Assembly (NCBI RefSeq): GCF_030272615.1
Contig: NC_081409.1
Location: 18,418,260-18,482,259, forward strand
From: Cryptomeria japonica
Lineage: Eukaryota > Streptophyta > Pinopsida > Cupressales > Cupressaceae
Direction: 5' to 3'
DNA length: 64,000 bases
Below the pieces are notes generated by a model. It did not search any database and had not been told where the DNA came from. It saw only the letters and a program-made list of their open reading frames with translations. The position numbers and the translations under genes were made by a program. This document shows positions 22,334 to 33,689 of this stretch, piece by piece (within the stretch, counting starts at the first letter, position 1; every line of letters begins with the position of its first letter).

Positions 22334-23785
22334 ATGGTCCGATTTCCAAAATTAGCATCTTCTAAAAGGAAAGGGAAGGAATTAGAAGTAATTAATGCAG
22401 ATGATGAACCTATGGTTCAGCCGCGAGCAACTCAAGTTTCTCCTGTAGCCAAGAGGCGTAGACCGAAGATAAATACTCCTGTAGCAAAGCCACATGTAGA
22501 AACTATTCCTGTAGCCACTCCAAAGGTTTATGCAAGAAGAAATCAGAGTAGTACCTAGAAAGCACATCCAACAGGTGATGCAACTAAGGTTATTTCAGTG
22601 GAAGCATTAGAAAAAGAGAGCCCAACAGAGGTTGAAATTCAGAAGGAGGATGTTGTTGACAAACTTTCAAATCTGGCATATGTGGCAGAATAGATTGAGG
22701 AACCTGTTGAAGAAATTTCATGTCCTAAGGTAACAACTATTAGACCTCCATCATCCCTCAGTAGTTTATCTATTGCATTAACATTTTATAGGTAGTGGGA
22801 GATAGAGAGGGCTAGATTACAGGCGATTATAGACAAACAACAGAAAGAAATTGAAAAAAGGGATAATAAAATTGAAGAATTAGAAGCCAAAGTTGACACA
22901 ATCACTAGTATGGTCCCCAAGTTGATGCAATGTAGGGCACTGTCAAGAGTTTATGCTTTGCATTTAAAGGAGTGGTATTTAAATTTTAAATTAAATCGCA
23001 TTGTCAGGGACCTTAGCCCTTCTTTAGAAACCCTTGAAGAATTTTATGATGCCTATCAGACTTCCCCAACAACCATGAAAAAATTATTGTGTGAACTTTA
23101 CTTGCATAACTATGTTGTGACTTCTAATAGTGAGTGGAATCCCTTGTTATACATTGGTGATATCCACGTAAAAGCCTTAATGTCATGGATTCAGAATGAG
23201 ATCACCATGGGAGCACAGGTTAGAACACATAGGGATATTGAATTTGATTGTCCATTGCCACCGAGGAAGGAAGCAAAAGAGTCAAGAGTTCTCTATTATG
23301 AATGGCAGAAGATATTGGTAAGGCAAGATGTGAGGAATCAAGTGTTGCCAATGAGGGAAGAAATATTCCAAGCATATGAGCATTTGGTTCAAAATGAAAG
23401 TGCAACTGCAATTGATGGCCTAATTCAATGCTAGAATAACTTTCCAGAAGAATTGAAACAAGGGGAACCTCATTCACTGCCAATTTTTCATGCAGCTATG
23501 CAAAGAGCCCCTAAATATATCCAACTGGGTAGGATAAGAACCAATAACTGGTTACCTTTGAGCTTTTAGCCCCCTATTCTTATGTGGCCATTATTGGGAT
23601 GTAAGGTTACAGATCAACCCTATGACGCGGTTACAGAGGAGGCTAGATGGTCCAGGCTAGAAAAATGAAGGGGTTTTTATTGGAATTTAGCTTTAGGAGG
23701 AACAAGTCAAGGAACTGTTGGTGACTTAAGAGATAGTGCCAGAATCAGGAATTTTCCTCTTGTTGGAGGATCAACAAGACCTTAA
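22334..23785 (+). pseudogene. Gypsy 1 third ORF (env-like position)
   Basis: One frame of roughly 480 codons between the internal tract and the terminal polypurine tract, broken by stops that are mostly TAG (near 22556, 22693, 22794, 23432 and 23566) and one TGA. It opens with a basic region (SSKRKGKELE, VAKRRRPK) resembling a nuclear-localisation patch. A coiled coil follows (IIDKQQKEIEKRDNKIEELE), then a folded-looking part with Trp and Leu repeats (KEWYLNFKLNRIVRDL, ALMSWIQNEI). In Athila elements this place holds the so-called env-like or plant transposon protein, whose role is unknown. I see no clear signal peptide or membrane anchor here. Confidence 0.65.
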
Positions 23786-23795
23786 GTTGGGGGGC
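23785..23795 (+). promoter_or_regulatory. Gypsy 1 terminal polypurine tract
   Basis: AAGTTGGGGGG two bases before the 3' LTR. Confidence 0.85.
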
Positions 23796-23797
23796 AT

Positions 23798-25071
23798 GAT
23801 GAATTGAAACATTAGCATATTTTTATCCCTAGAGCTCTTAAGTTTTTCTCATATTTTGATTTACATGATAGTAATGATGTATCAAAAGTTGACTATATGT
23901 ATTTCAGATGTTAGCATGAACCTATTAAAACATGTTTTGCCTTTGCTAGTTTATTCCTGCAGCCATGTTATTCATTCTTGATGCCATCTAGATTGTCTTA
24001 GGCAATATCATGTGTGAAATTAATAGATGTTTTGATTAATTAAAATAGATGTGTATGTTCTTGTATGTTCTTTTTTTTGAGTTGCAGGGAATAAAATGAT
24101 GATGCGGTGGAAGCTCTCCTATCATGCCAATTGCAGAAAGATATATTCAAGTAGGTGACTGAAAGATCGAATCAGCATAAAATGTTGATGAGTGTAAGGA
24201 ACAATAGAGGAAAATTAATTGCACAAAACTTACTGATGTCTTACTCAAGTGGGCATTAGTGTTGTAAATACCACCACGATATGTTATGACCATGGTTCAG
24301 TTTAGATCCACATTACCAGTGATTTAACTCTGGTTGTTTCCTTTCTTAATTAATTATCTGCCTCTTCTTATCGGCGTGATCTGTGTTGTAGGAAGTGGTT
24401 GTTTTCTTTTAAATAAGGTCTTTATCTCCTTTTGTAGGTTAGAAAGAAAAGAGAAGAAGCAGAGCAGAGGATTTTAGAAATAAAGTTACAAGTGTTTTGA
24501 GTTTTTTTTTAATTCTGAATTATGTAATGGCTTTTGAGGAACAATGAATAAAGATATGTTATTCCGAGCACTTATAATTGATTTGGAAGTCTGGAAGCAC
24601 TCATCCAAGGGGGGCCACTTGGTGAGTGTTCCTATGCCTTTGTTAAAATTAGTTTTTCTTCTTTAGCTGTAGTAGATGTTCTTGCATTGACTGTTCTTGC
24701 AGTCATTGGAAATGAATCCATTGACTATTCTTACAGCCAAACCAAAATAGAGTAATTCCCATTTGGCAGCATTGAACTTAGCCAGTATTTCTTGAATGAA
24801 TTTATGTTAATGCAGAAGTTTTCCTGTAGCCTTCCAATAGTTTCAATTCTTGCTTACCTTTTTTCGCGTAGATGTTAGTTGCTGCAGTAATGCAGGGTAG
24901 CTATCGAAGGAACTTAGTGCATATATAGTGTAGACCCATTTCAAGTATTGCGTCCCTGGATTGACAATCAAATAAACACTAGCTATGGAAATAGTAACTT
25001 CACAAAGTGAATGTCCAAACTTCGGGTTGAGACTTCAACTAGAGTTATTATTCTTATTGTTGGGTTGAATA
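23798..25071 (+). mobile_element. Gypsy 1 3' LTR
   Basis: About 1274 bp, direct repeat of 2955-4218, ending GTTGAATA where the 5' copy ends GTTGAACA. TSD GTAGA follows at 25072-25076. Confidence 0.92.
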
Positions 25072-25076
25072 GTAGA

Positions 25077-25448
25077 TAACTACCGGTTCACTACAATTTA
25101 CCCTGATATTCTTCAACATTTGCTTCATCCACAAAACTTGAGTGCAATTAGTTGTTGTTGTAACATACTCAGCTTCTGCAATAGATAAAGAAATGCATGA
25201 CTGTTTTTTGTTTATCTATGAAACTAGTTTCTTTCCAAGAAAGAAAGCTCCACCAGAAGTGCTCTTCCTACCATTAGTATCACTTGACCAATCCGAGTCA
25301 GTATATGCACATAAAGTGAAATCATCATTTCTGGAATACCATAAACCATATTATGTTGTTCCTTGCAAATACTAGAATATTCTCTTTACTACACATTCAT
25401 GATTTTCTTTAGGATTACTTTGATATCTTGAAACAATACTTACTGCAT
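25077..25448 (-). pseudogene. Copia A RNase H, N-terminal part
   Basis: The minus strand continues the RNase H cut at 2954. It encodes the S..(E)AEYV segment preceding the conserved CDN and the block after the reverse transcriptase. Frame is lost in places. The plus-strand frame at 25142-25375 is its antisense shadow. Confidence 0.75.
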
Positions 25449-26673
25449 TCATATGTCAGGTCTAGTCTGAGTTAGATATAACAGACCAACAATCATAGAT
25501 TTATACCTTGTCGGATTTACCGGTGTAGAAGTATCCTTGGTAGATAAGTTCTCATTTGTAGCCATGGGAGTACTTACCGGTTTGGAGTTTTCCATACCAA
25601 AATTTTTCAACAATTCCCTCATATACTTAGTTTGACAGATAAAAATTCCTTTGTCAGTTTGAGTAATTTGCAAACCTAAGAAAAATTTCATTTCACCAAT
25701 CATGGACATTTCAATTTCATTTTTCATGTTGTTAGCAAATTCCATGTACAATTTATCTTCTCCTCGAAAAATGATATCATCAACAAAAACTTCAATAATC
25801 AGAATATCATTATCAGTGATCTTATAGTATACATTACTATCAGCACTGCCTTTAGTAAAACCAAGTTTCGAAAGATATTTATCCAACATTGCATACCAAG
25901 CTCCAGGAGCCTGTTTAAAACCATATAAAGCTTTATTCAATTTGCAAATCATATCTTTATCATATATCAATGAAAATCCATCGGGTTGCTCAATGTAGAC
26001 TTCTTCCTCAAGTTCATCATTCAGAAATGCACATTTAACATCCATTTGATAAACCTTATAGTTCTTATAAGTTGCATAGGCAAGAAATAGTCTAACAGCT
26101 TCAATTCTAGCCACATGTGCAAATGTCTCACCATAATCAATTCCTTCCATTTGAGAATATCCTTTACAAACCAATCTAGCCTTGTTTCTTATAACTTGAC
26201 CATTCTCATTTAGTTTATTCCTAAAAACCCATTTAGTTCCAATAACATTCTTATTTTAAGGTCGGGGAACTAAAGACCAAATTTCGTTCTTTTCTACCTG
26301 ATCTAATTCATCTTTCATAGCCTTTAACCAATGTTTATACTTACAAGCTTCAATAAACATTGCCAGTTCAATTTGAGAAATAATACATACCTCTTCATTT
26401 GCCAATTTTCTTCTTGTCATAACTCCCTTGTTCCTATCTCCAATAAATTGATCTTTAGAATGATTTAATCTTACATACCTTGGTGTCTTTTGAACTTTCG
26501 GTTCACTACTCTAATCATTAGTCGTAGTTGAATGTTTAGACCGTGCCTGAGTAACTGTTCTAGCTTCCTGTATCGGTTGAGGCATTGTCGGTTCTGTTAT
26601 GATCATTCCCACCACTGGTTCCCTGTCATATGATATAGATTGATTTCTGTGTTGTTCATCCACTTTCACATTA
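25449..26673 (-). pseudogene. Copia A reverse transcriptase
   Basis: A clean minus-strand frame at 26174-25449 with the Copia reverse-transcriptase blocks in order: [51 protein letters not shown], the active site FVDDIIF, and [10 protein letters not shown], ending at TQTRPDI. The upstream part to 26673 encodes the start of the domain ([14 protein letters not shown]) and a charged linker with several stops. The solo LTR at 26679 separates it from the integrase. Confidence 0.88.
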
Positions 26674-26678
26674 GCACT
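26674..26678. repeat. Target-site duplication of the solo LTR, left copy
   Basis: GCACT here and ACACT at 27977-27981, 4 of 5 identical. Collapsing them restores the conserved KIVES..V..DE reading of Copia pol. Confidence 0.75.
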
Positions 26679-27976
26679 TGAAGAGGGGAAAAAAAACCTG
26701 TGAGGTGGATTAGTTAATAAGCATGCAAATCAGACATATAATCATACGAAATTGAAAGACATAATTTGAAATGCTTAAAACAAGAATAAGAATGCACATA
26801 CCTCACAAACCTTATACCTTCTCCTTCGGATGGAGCTTGATGAAGTGAAGGCGCCCTTGGATGATGCTCCACTTGATGTACTCCTCTTGCTTGCTTGATG
26901 TGGATGGCTCTCCATTGTTGTGCACAAATGGAATGGATTTGGAAGATGATAAGGATGAAATGATCAAGTGTGGATGAGATATGATTTGAACATGATAAGG
27001 ATGCTTAAAATGATTTTCCTAGGCTCAAAAGGGTAGCATAAGATTACTAAACTTGGAGATGAAAAATGAAGGGATGGCATCCTCAATTTATAGGAAGAGG
27101 AGAGGAAAAATGGATGGCTAGGATGGATTCAAGATGAAGGGCTAGGATTGCTTGTGAGCTCACACAAGGCCCAAGAGAGGGTGTGGAGACCAAGAGATAT
27201 GCCTTAAAGACATTTCTTGTCTCCACACTCCTCAAGGTACATTGGGGAGACTTCCCAAGGTACCTTGAGAAGAGAAAAGTACATTGGGAAGACTTCCCAA
27301 TGTGCCTTGAGAGGAGCAAGGGATGTGACATTCCTTGAATAATGGGGAGGAGGAATTTAAAATTCTCCAAAATGGGATAATCATGGGGATTGGAGGAATA
27401 AGAAGGAATTAAAAATTCCTTGGGAGAGGAGATGCCTAGAGGATTGTGAGATTTTGAAGATCTCACATTCACCTAGGAAAAGAGCATTAAAAGCTAGTGG
27501 TTGGATGGAAGGGACAAGGAGTTGACTTCGTGGCTAATCATGATGATTAGCCATTAGCAACTTATTAGGAGGGGGATTAGAGGAAATGTTAGGTGGGATT
27601 AGGATTTGTAGGAGGATTTGACTAGGAGAGAGAATGAGTGGAGGGAATTAAAAATTATAAGAATAAGGTTAAGTGAGTTTAGGGAGCTTCTAGAAGACTT
27701 TATTAGGTTAATGATGAATTAAGAAGATGGTATGCAGAAAGCATGTGGGTTAACTAATTAATTGAAATTAATTAGCTAAGAGGGAGATTTGTGAGAATTC
27801 AATTTTTAGAAGAATACAGAAAAGGATTGTTTTATTAAATAAATCAGTCACATACTATAGTGACAATATCAATTATATTTAATTAATATTGAGGAGAATT
27901 TGAATTAACATAATTAATTAATTAATTATGTGAGGAATTAAAAATAATTAAAGATAATTATTTTTAAGTGTCGACA
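26679..27976 (+). mobile_element. Solo LTR inside Copia A
   Basis: 1298 bp, TG...CA, no coding region recognised and no internal element sequence. The right end has AT-rich TTAATTAATTAATTA strings and closes TTTAAGTGTCGACA, like the AT-tailed LTRs at 38.8 and 41.3 kb. Clean interruption of the pol reading plus the TSD support a single LTR left by recombination between two LTRs. Strand is inferred from that end. Confidence 0.75.
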
Positions 27977-27981
27977 ACACT

Positions 27982-28909
27982 CTCAACAATTTTCTGCAAT
28001 CTTTTGTTATAACATCTATATGCTTTGCTTTGAATTGAATAACCAAGAAATATTCCTTCATCACATCTAGGATCAAACTTTCCAATTGAATCATCTCTTT
28101 TGATATAGCATTTACTTCCAAAAATTCTAAAATACTTAACAGTAGGTGTATGTCCAAACCATAATTCATAAGGGGTCTTACAGGTTTCACCTTTAATGTG
28201 AACTCTGTTTAGTGTGTAGACTGTTGTACTCACTACTTCTCTCTAGTAAATAAGAGGCAATTTGACTTCCATCATCATAGATCTAGCTGTATCCAAAATA
28301 GTTATGTTCTTTCTTTCAACTACTCCATTTTGTTGAGGAGTCCTAGGTGTAGATAGTTGCCTCTGGATTCCTTTTGTCTTGCAATAACTATTAAATTCGT
28401 GAGAAGTGAACTCATCGCCATGATATGATCTTAGACATTTAATTTTTAATTCAGTTTCTGTTTCAACCTTCGCTTTAAAGATCTTGAATTTCTCAAAAGC
28501 TTCAGACTTCTCCTTTAGAAAAGTCACCCCACATCATTCTACAATAGTCATCAATAATTAGCATGAAATACCTATCACCTTGAAAGCTTCCAGTCCTTGT
28601 TGGACCACATAAGTCGGTATAAATCAAATCAAGTACATCATTAGATTTATCATGCATGCTCTTAAAATAACTTCTAATTTGCTTACCCAATTGACATTCC
28701 TTACATACCGGACTATGAGGCTTCATAATCTTAGGTATATCTCTAACTACCTTAGTTGAACCGATCTTAACAATGCAATAAAAATTAACATGAAACAACC
28801 TCTTATGCCATAGCCAACTCTCATCAATATGAGCAATCAAACATGTCTTATTACCAGTGTTCAAGTGAAAGATATTACTTCCCATCTGAATATCGATTGC
28901 TATTTCCAA
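27982..28909 (-). pseudogene. Copia A integrase and pre-integrase region
   Basis: Minus-strand pieces give LWHKRLFHVN and CKECQLGKQIR (zinc-binding region), IYTDLCGPTRTGSFQGD with the first catalytic Asp, then LRSYHGDEFTS where the second catalytic Asp of the usual RSDxGGEF is Tyr, then STPRTPQQNGVVERKN with the Glu. The C-terminal block FRIFGSKCYIKRDD and EGIFLGYS follows. Frameshifts near 28510 and 28235 join the pieces. With the changed Asp the enzyme would be inactive even if in frame. Confidence 0.87.
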
Positions 28910-28948
28910 ACTAGTTTTGTTAATGATTTTGCATTTTCTATCCTTAAA

Positions 28949-30319
28949 CTAAAGTTGAAAACCCTTATCAACTAATTGTTCAACACTTAAGAGATTATGC
29001 TTCAAACCTTCTACATAATAGACATTATCAGTATTATGCTTGCCATCCAAAGAAATAATACCTCTACCTTTGATCATACATGCTTTGTCATCTCCAAATC
29101 TGACTTGACCATCATTGTGTTCTTGCAGGGACAAAAATTTCCTTTTATCTCCAGTCATATTATGTGAGTATCCACTATCAATTACCCATTCATCTTTATC
29201 TTCAAATTTTGCTGCCAGGGCCTTTTCTTCAGTTTTGATAGTTAGTTTCGGTTCATCTTCCTTTAAAGCATAGAACACCCATTCTTTTTCATTGTCACAT
29301 CCACTACCAGAGTCTTCTACTAGTTCATCTCTAGAGTCATCTGTTACTCCTTCCTCATCTACTATGTAGCATTGTTTCTTGAATCTATATCTGTTCGGGT
29401 TGGGCTTAAAAGTTTTCTTTACTCTTTCCTCAAACCTAGCATTCCTTTCGGGACATCTAGATGCAAAATGACCAATCTTATTACATGCAAAACACTTAAA
29501 ATGTTCTTTTCCTTCACACTTACTTCCACTAGGTCCTTTAGGTACTCTTCTAGCAAATAAGGCTTCAAGTCGCTCAAGCTCTTCATCTTCTTTCCTCATG
29601 TCTTCCAGTTCTTTTGCATATAAGGCTCTCCAATCACTCTTGATAGTAGATGTTGATGATGATGCATGAAAAGTAGGTTTAGACTTCATTGCTCCAGAAG
29701 ATCCAAATTCTTCAAGCTCAAAAGCAGATAATTTCCCAATTAGAATATCTCTGTTAACTGAAGTGTTTGCCATTGTTCTCAACTCATTAATTGCAGTTGC
29801 CTTCATCTTGTAAGCCAATGGAAGGGCTCTCAAGACTTTGGAAACTATTTCATCTTCACTTAGAAAACCACCACAACGTTGAATTCTCATAACAATCTCA
29901 TTTACTCTTTCCATAAACACATCAATTCTTTCATTTTCTTCCATTTTTAAGTTTTCATATCTTACTCAGTAACCATCAAGTTTAGCAATTTTGACAATGG
30001 GGTCACCTTCATTTAGAGTTTGCTTAGCCAATGATTTGTCAGTCAATCCCATGATTAGCTGATCAGTAAGTGCACATAGGAGGGCTTTTTTAGCTCTGCA
30101 ATCATTTTCAATATTCTTATCCAAGTCTGCAGGAGCAGGATTGCCAAATGCTAGATCATAAGGTCTGTATCCTTTCTTAGTGATCTCCCAAATATCTTTG
30201 CCAAGGCATCTAAGATGAGTCTCTATTCAAATTTTCCATATCCCATAATTTGTTCCATCAAGCTCAGGGATTTCTCTTATGAAAATAGCTATCGGTGGAT
30301 TAGTTGTGTTCGTTCCCAT
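28949..30319 (-). pseudogene. Copia A gag and protease
   Basis: From an ATG at 30319 on the minus strand, close to the primer-binding site. The N-terminal gag has PELDGTNYGIWKI and two in-frame stops upstream of a clean 331-codon frame (29944-28949). That frame holds the gag core (ERIDVFMERVNEIVMRI, LPLAYKMKATAINELRT), an intact zinc knuckle CFACNKIGHFASRC, the retropepsin site WVIDSGYSHNMTG, and the YYVEGLKHNLLSVEQL block that precedes integrase. In Copia elements gag and pol are one polyprotein. Confidence 0.88.
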
Positions 30320-30357
30320 GAGATCAAGTGGTTAAGCTTCTGCAAAAGAGGACCAAA

Positions 30358-30369
30358 GCTCTGATATCA
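30358..30369 (-). promoter_or_regulatory. Copia A primer-binding site (initiator tRNA-Met type)
   Basis: TGATATCAGAGC on the minus strand, two bases from the LTR; one change from the usual TGGTATCAGAGC. Confidence 0.85.
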
Positions 30370-30371
30370 AT

Positions 30372-31676
30372 TGTTAGGATAACCGGTGAACAACTAAGAG
30401 GGGTGGGGGGGGGGGGTGAATCAATTGTTAACAGATTATAACTTTTAATCCACAATATAACCTTAAACAGATCAAGTACCGGTAGAGCACAAACAGATGC
30501 CGGTAGAAACAGATACCGGTAAACAATACAACTTAGCAATTAACCAAATATCAATGCAAAGAAACCATACCACATAACACCATGATTTGTATGTGGAAAA
30601 CCTGGAAAGGGAAAAACTATGGTGGGAAACCTACCCATAGTCAAATGATACTTCTGCAGAAAGTATGTGTTACAATGAGAGGCCTGCACTTGCATGAAGG
30701 CACACTGCCTAGAGTGTACTACTCATTACAAAAGAGTCTCATTGAATACAGGGAGGCTACAACCTTCTCAAGATAAATGGACAACAATCCAATAAGGTGA
30801 AATGCTGGAAATAGCATCTACTATGCCTGATTACAGTCCCAGTTAAGCTCTATGCCGGAGGACTAAATCCTCTTTTGAATCCAATCCAATCACCAATGAT
30901 CGACCATCTCCTTTGTCTGAGTGATATTACAATATTCACACATTACATTCCTTGACCATGACCTTTCCTATAACCATGATACTTTACAAAGAGTTTTACC
31001 TCTTATTTATACAAACCCTAAGGCCTAAACCAATTAGGTCGGCCACCCAAAAATATTACAATAAGATCATTACATAATTCCATTTTACAATGATATGTCA
31101 TATCGGCTTAAGACCAAAACAATAATAGAAAATACATAAACCATCTCGAAACATCCAGGTAACATGTAGAGTACACACTAGCATGATATCAGTCCATAAC
31201 CTAGATAGGTACCAGACCTATTTTGGGTCCACCACGCCAAAGCAACATATTCTATCAATTGAAACATGATTAACAAACGTCTTCAACAACATCAAGAAGC
31301 TGCACCAACAACACTTATGCATCCTGTCATAATTCTTCATTGAAAGCTCTGCCGGTAAAGCCTTAAACCAGTACCGGTAAGGGTTTACCAGTGTTTATGA
31401 TAACAACCAATTGTCAAGCCAATACCAACTGACCAAAACATTCTTATGGAGCATATAACACATGAAATCTAATACATTTCACTGATCCAATCATGCCAGA
31501 AGTGCCAACTAGATAATCTCTTCTATCGGTAACACTAGATTTTATACCAGTAACCTGTCTGCCGGTATAACCATCCATATCAACCAGTGTGAATCTATCT
31601 GTCGGTAACAGCTAGTGTTGACATCAATGAAAAAACATTGAAGCCACACATAACCAATTCATCCATAATGGTAATA
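30372..31676 (-). mobile_element. Copia A 5' LTR
   Basis: About 1305 bp. It retains more intact CCGGTA motifs than the 3' LTR. The outer end has drifted from CCCAACA to GGTAATA. TSD GGTTT follows at 31677-31681. An interrupted G run lies at about 30396-30416. Confidence 0.9.
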
Positions 31677-31681
31677 GGTTT

Positions 31682-31846
31682 TTTTCTCGAAAGGGTTTTC
31701 CCCTCGTAAATCATTATGTTATGGTTTGAATGTTATTATATCTATTTCTATTTTCTATAACTGTAGTGATGATCTGTAAAAGTTTTTGCATTACCATCCT
31801 CTCAAGGTTAGTGTAGGAAGTTGTTTCGCTACTTAACTTCCTTACA
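31682..31846 (+). mobile_element. Right part of the probable solo LTR
   Basis: Continuation of 370-1068 after Copia A is removed: a T-rich stretch, then TTTTCTCGAAAGGG, ending CTTACA. Such a sequence downstream of the transcription start is common in plant LTRs. Confidence 0.5.
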
Positions 31847-33445
31847 TAAATAAGTCTAGTTGATCAACACCTTCTTTTTTAGGAATGAGGACTAAGAAAG
31901 TAGAGTTCAAAGTGTGCAACATCTACTTACTTCAAAGAGATTCCCGTAGAACCTCCAACGAATCCAAATTAATAACATCCTAGAATTCTTGAAAAAATCT
32001 ATTAGAAATCGATTTGGGGTAAGAGATTTACCCCTATTCATCCCAAAAACCACCTCCTCCAATTCAGACAAATATATTGGACGAATGAGGGAATCATTCA
32101 TCTCATTCATGACCAAGGAGGGAATACAAGAAAGAATCAAATTTTCCTTGGCTTCCATAGGTGGAGAATCTTTAGAAAAGAGAGTGGAATAAACCTGCAC
32201 AACCTCTTGAGACAAGGCCTGCAAAGAAGACAAACAAAGACCTTCAGAATTAACCATAGATGAAATATAGCTCCTATTTCTCTAGGCCTGCACAAAATGA
32301 TGAAAGAAAGCAGTATTCCTATCCCCTTCCTGAAGCCAATCAATTCTAGCCTCCTGCTTCTAAAAAATCTCTTCACAAAGTTCCCACTCTTCCACTACTC
32401 TAACAACTTGAGATTTTGCCATGCCTAAGGCTTCTGAGAATCCAAAATCGCAGATCTAGTGAGTAATCACATCAAGGTAGGATTGAGCATTCCTTTTCAT
32501 AGTTTGAAGGTGACCAAAAAATTGCCTATTCCATTTCTTAAGGTGATATTTAAAAAATTGCATCTTCTTAACAAAATCTAGTACATAGCGGTACCATAAA
32601 CAGGGCCTCTAGCCTCCCACCAACGAGCCATAAGATCATGTAGAGAAGAATCCCTTAGCCACATAAGTTGAAACTTAAAAGGAGGATTCTTAGGTACTGA
32701 AAGAGAAGATGCAACAAATTTGATTGGATAATGATAATATCCCCTCCAATCAAGAATCTTAGAGTTAGAAGACAAATTGCCTCCCACCCAAAACCAAGAA
32801 ACAAGAAACCTATCCAACTATTTAGAAATTTATTCCTCCCCACTCCATCTATTATTCCAAGTAAAAATCCCATTAGAAGGTTTGATATAAATTAAAGCAA
32901 GAATGTTCACATTCACATGAAAGAGATCAGAAGGACCCAATCGAGCCAAACCTCCTCGTTTTTCCTCCAAACTCAAAACAACATTGAAATCACTAGCTAA
33001 AATCCAAGGGAAAAAAGAAGCACACAATTGCACATACCATATATGAGACCATAGATAAGATTTCCCCCTAATATCAATTAGAGCATAAACATTGGTAACC
33101 AAAATAACCTCCCTAGACTCCAAAATAGAGGCAACTAGAGACATAAAAGATTGACCCAAAATCCACCAAAGAGGAACAACCTTCCATGGATCCCCAAAAA
33201 GAGCCAAACCACCTAAACAACCTTAGGAACCAATACATTGACACTCACCACTACACTAGATGCGAGAGACACACTAAATAATGAAATCAATTGATGCGAG
33301 AGACACACTAAATAATGAAATCAATTGAAAGCTTGGTCGCCCGAAGGAAAAAGATATCCAGAGAATGGATTGTAACTAAATCACGAATAGCCTTTTGTCT
33401 AGGGATGTTATTCAACCCCCGTGCATTCCAAGAGAGAATAATCAT
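31847..33445 (-). pseudogene. L1-type LINE ORF2: endonuclease and start of reverse transcriptase
   Basis: From an ATG at 33445 the minus strand reads ILSWNARGLNNIPRQKAI, the start of the L1 apurinic-type endonuclease. FPWILASDFNVVLSLEEKRGG holds the conserved DFN, and NGIFTWNN is the late endonuclease block. The linker then leads to LEEVVFGMNRGKS and NSTFLVLIPKKEGVDQLDL, the entry to the reverse transcriptase, which continues at 369. Multiple frameshifts and stops. The protein would nick target DNA and copy LINE RNA. Confidence 0.87.
33257..33327. repeat. Two-copy tandem duplication in the LINE endonuclease
   Basis: A unit of about 34 bases containing GATGCGAGAGACACACTAAA and AATGAAATCAATT occurs twice head to tail. 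It interrupts the endonuclease reading near ATKLS. Confidence 0.8.
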
Positions 33446-33689
33446 CGAAGAGATTGGGAAAAGTGGGTGTCAATGGGTTTGACAGACCCAAATTCCACCA
33501 ACATCTCTCTTGCACTTTTAATTTTAACCTGATCCTTCTTACAACCAAATTTAGAAGAGTTATCAAAGGATCCCTTCTTAAGAGGGTAGCTGGAGAAGGC
33601 CCTTTACTCCTATTAGACGCTACGACTTCCTTAGCCAAATCTGCCAAGACAATATCATTCTACATAAAATCACTATCCTCTCTTATTGC

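Larger units (their letters stand above)
2955..25071 (+). mobile_element. Gypsy 1: Athila-like LTR retrotransposon, full span with nested insertions
   Basis: LTRs of about 1.27 kb, TSD GTAGA, tRNA-Asp-type primer-binding site and terminal polypurine tract define it. Order on the plus strand is gag, protease, reverse transcriptase, RNase H, integrase, then an extra third ORF preceded by an internal polypurine-like tract. This layout, the tRNA-Asp primer site and the integrase C-terminal LNALDEWR block point to the Athila lineage. It is nested in Copia A RNase H and is itself broken by TR-GAG 1 (4832-12313) and by an unknown insertion (about 13552-18139). Many in-frame stops make it inactive. 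Confidence 0.88.
1069..31676 (-). mobile_element. Copia A: SIRE/Maximus-like LTR retrotransposon, full span with nested insertions
   Basis: Two LTRs of about 1.3 kb in direct orientation, a 5-bp TSD (GGTTT), a primer-binding site like initiator tRNA-Met at 30358-30369 and a polypurine tract at 2371-2380 define the element. Minus-strand order is gag, protease, integrase, reverse transcriptase, RNase H, which is the Copia order. It is split by Gypsy 1 (2955-25071) and by a solo LTR (26679-27976). Both insertions can be removed on paper at their TSDs with the Copia reading continuing across. Several coding regions are broken, so the copy is inactive. The stretch 2381-2721 between RNase H and polypurine tract shows no gene. 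Confidence 0.9.

Noticed and set aside
25142-25375. Plus-strand open frame of 77 codons
   Set aside because: Exact antisense of the Copia A RNase H segment; no independent coding evidence.
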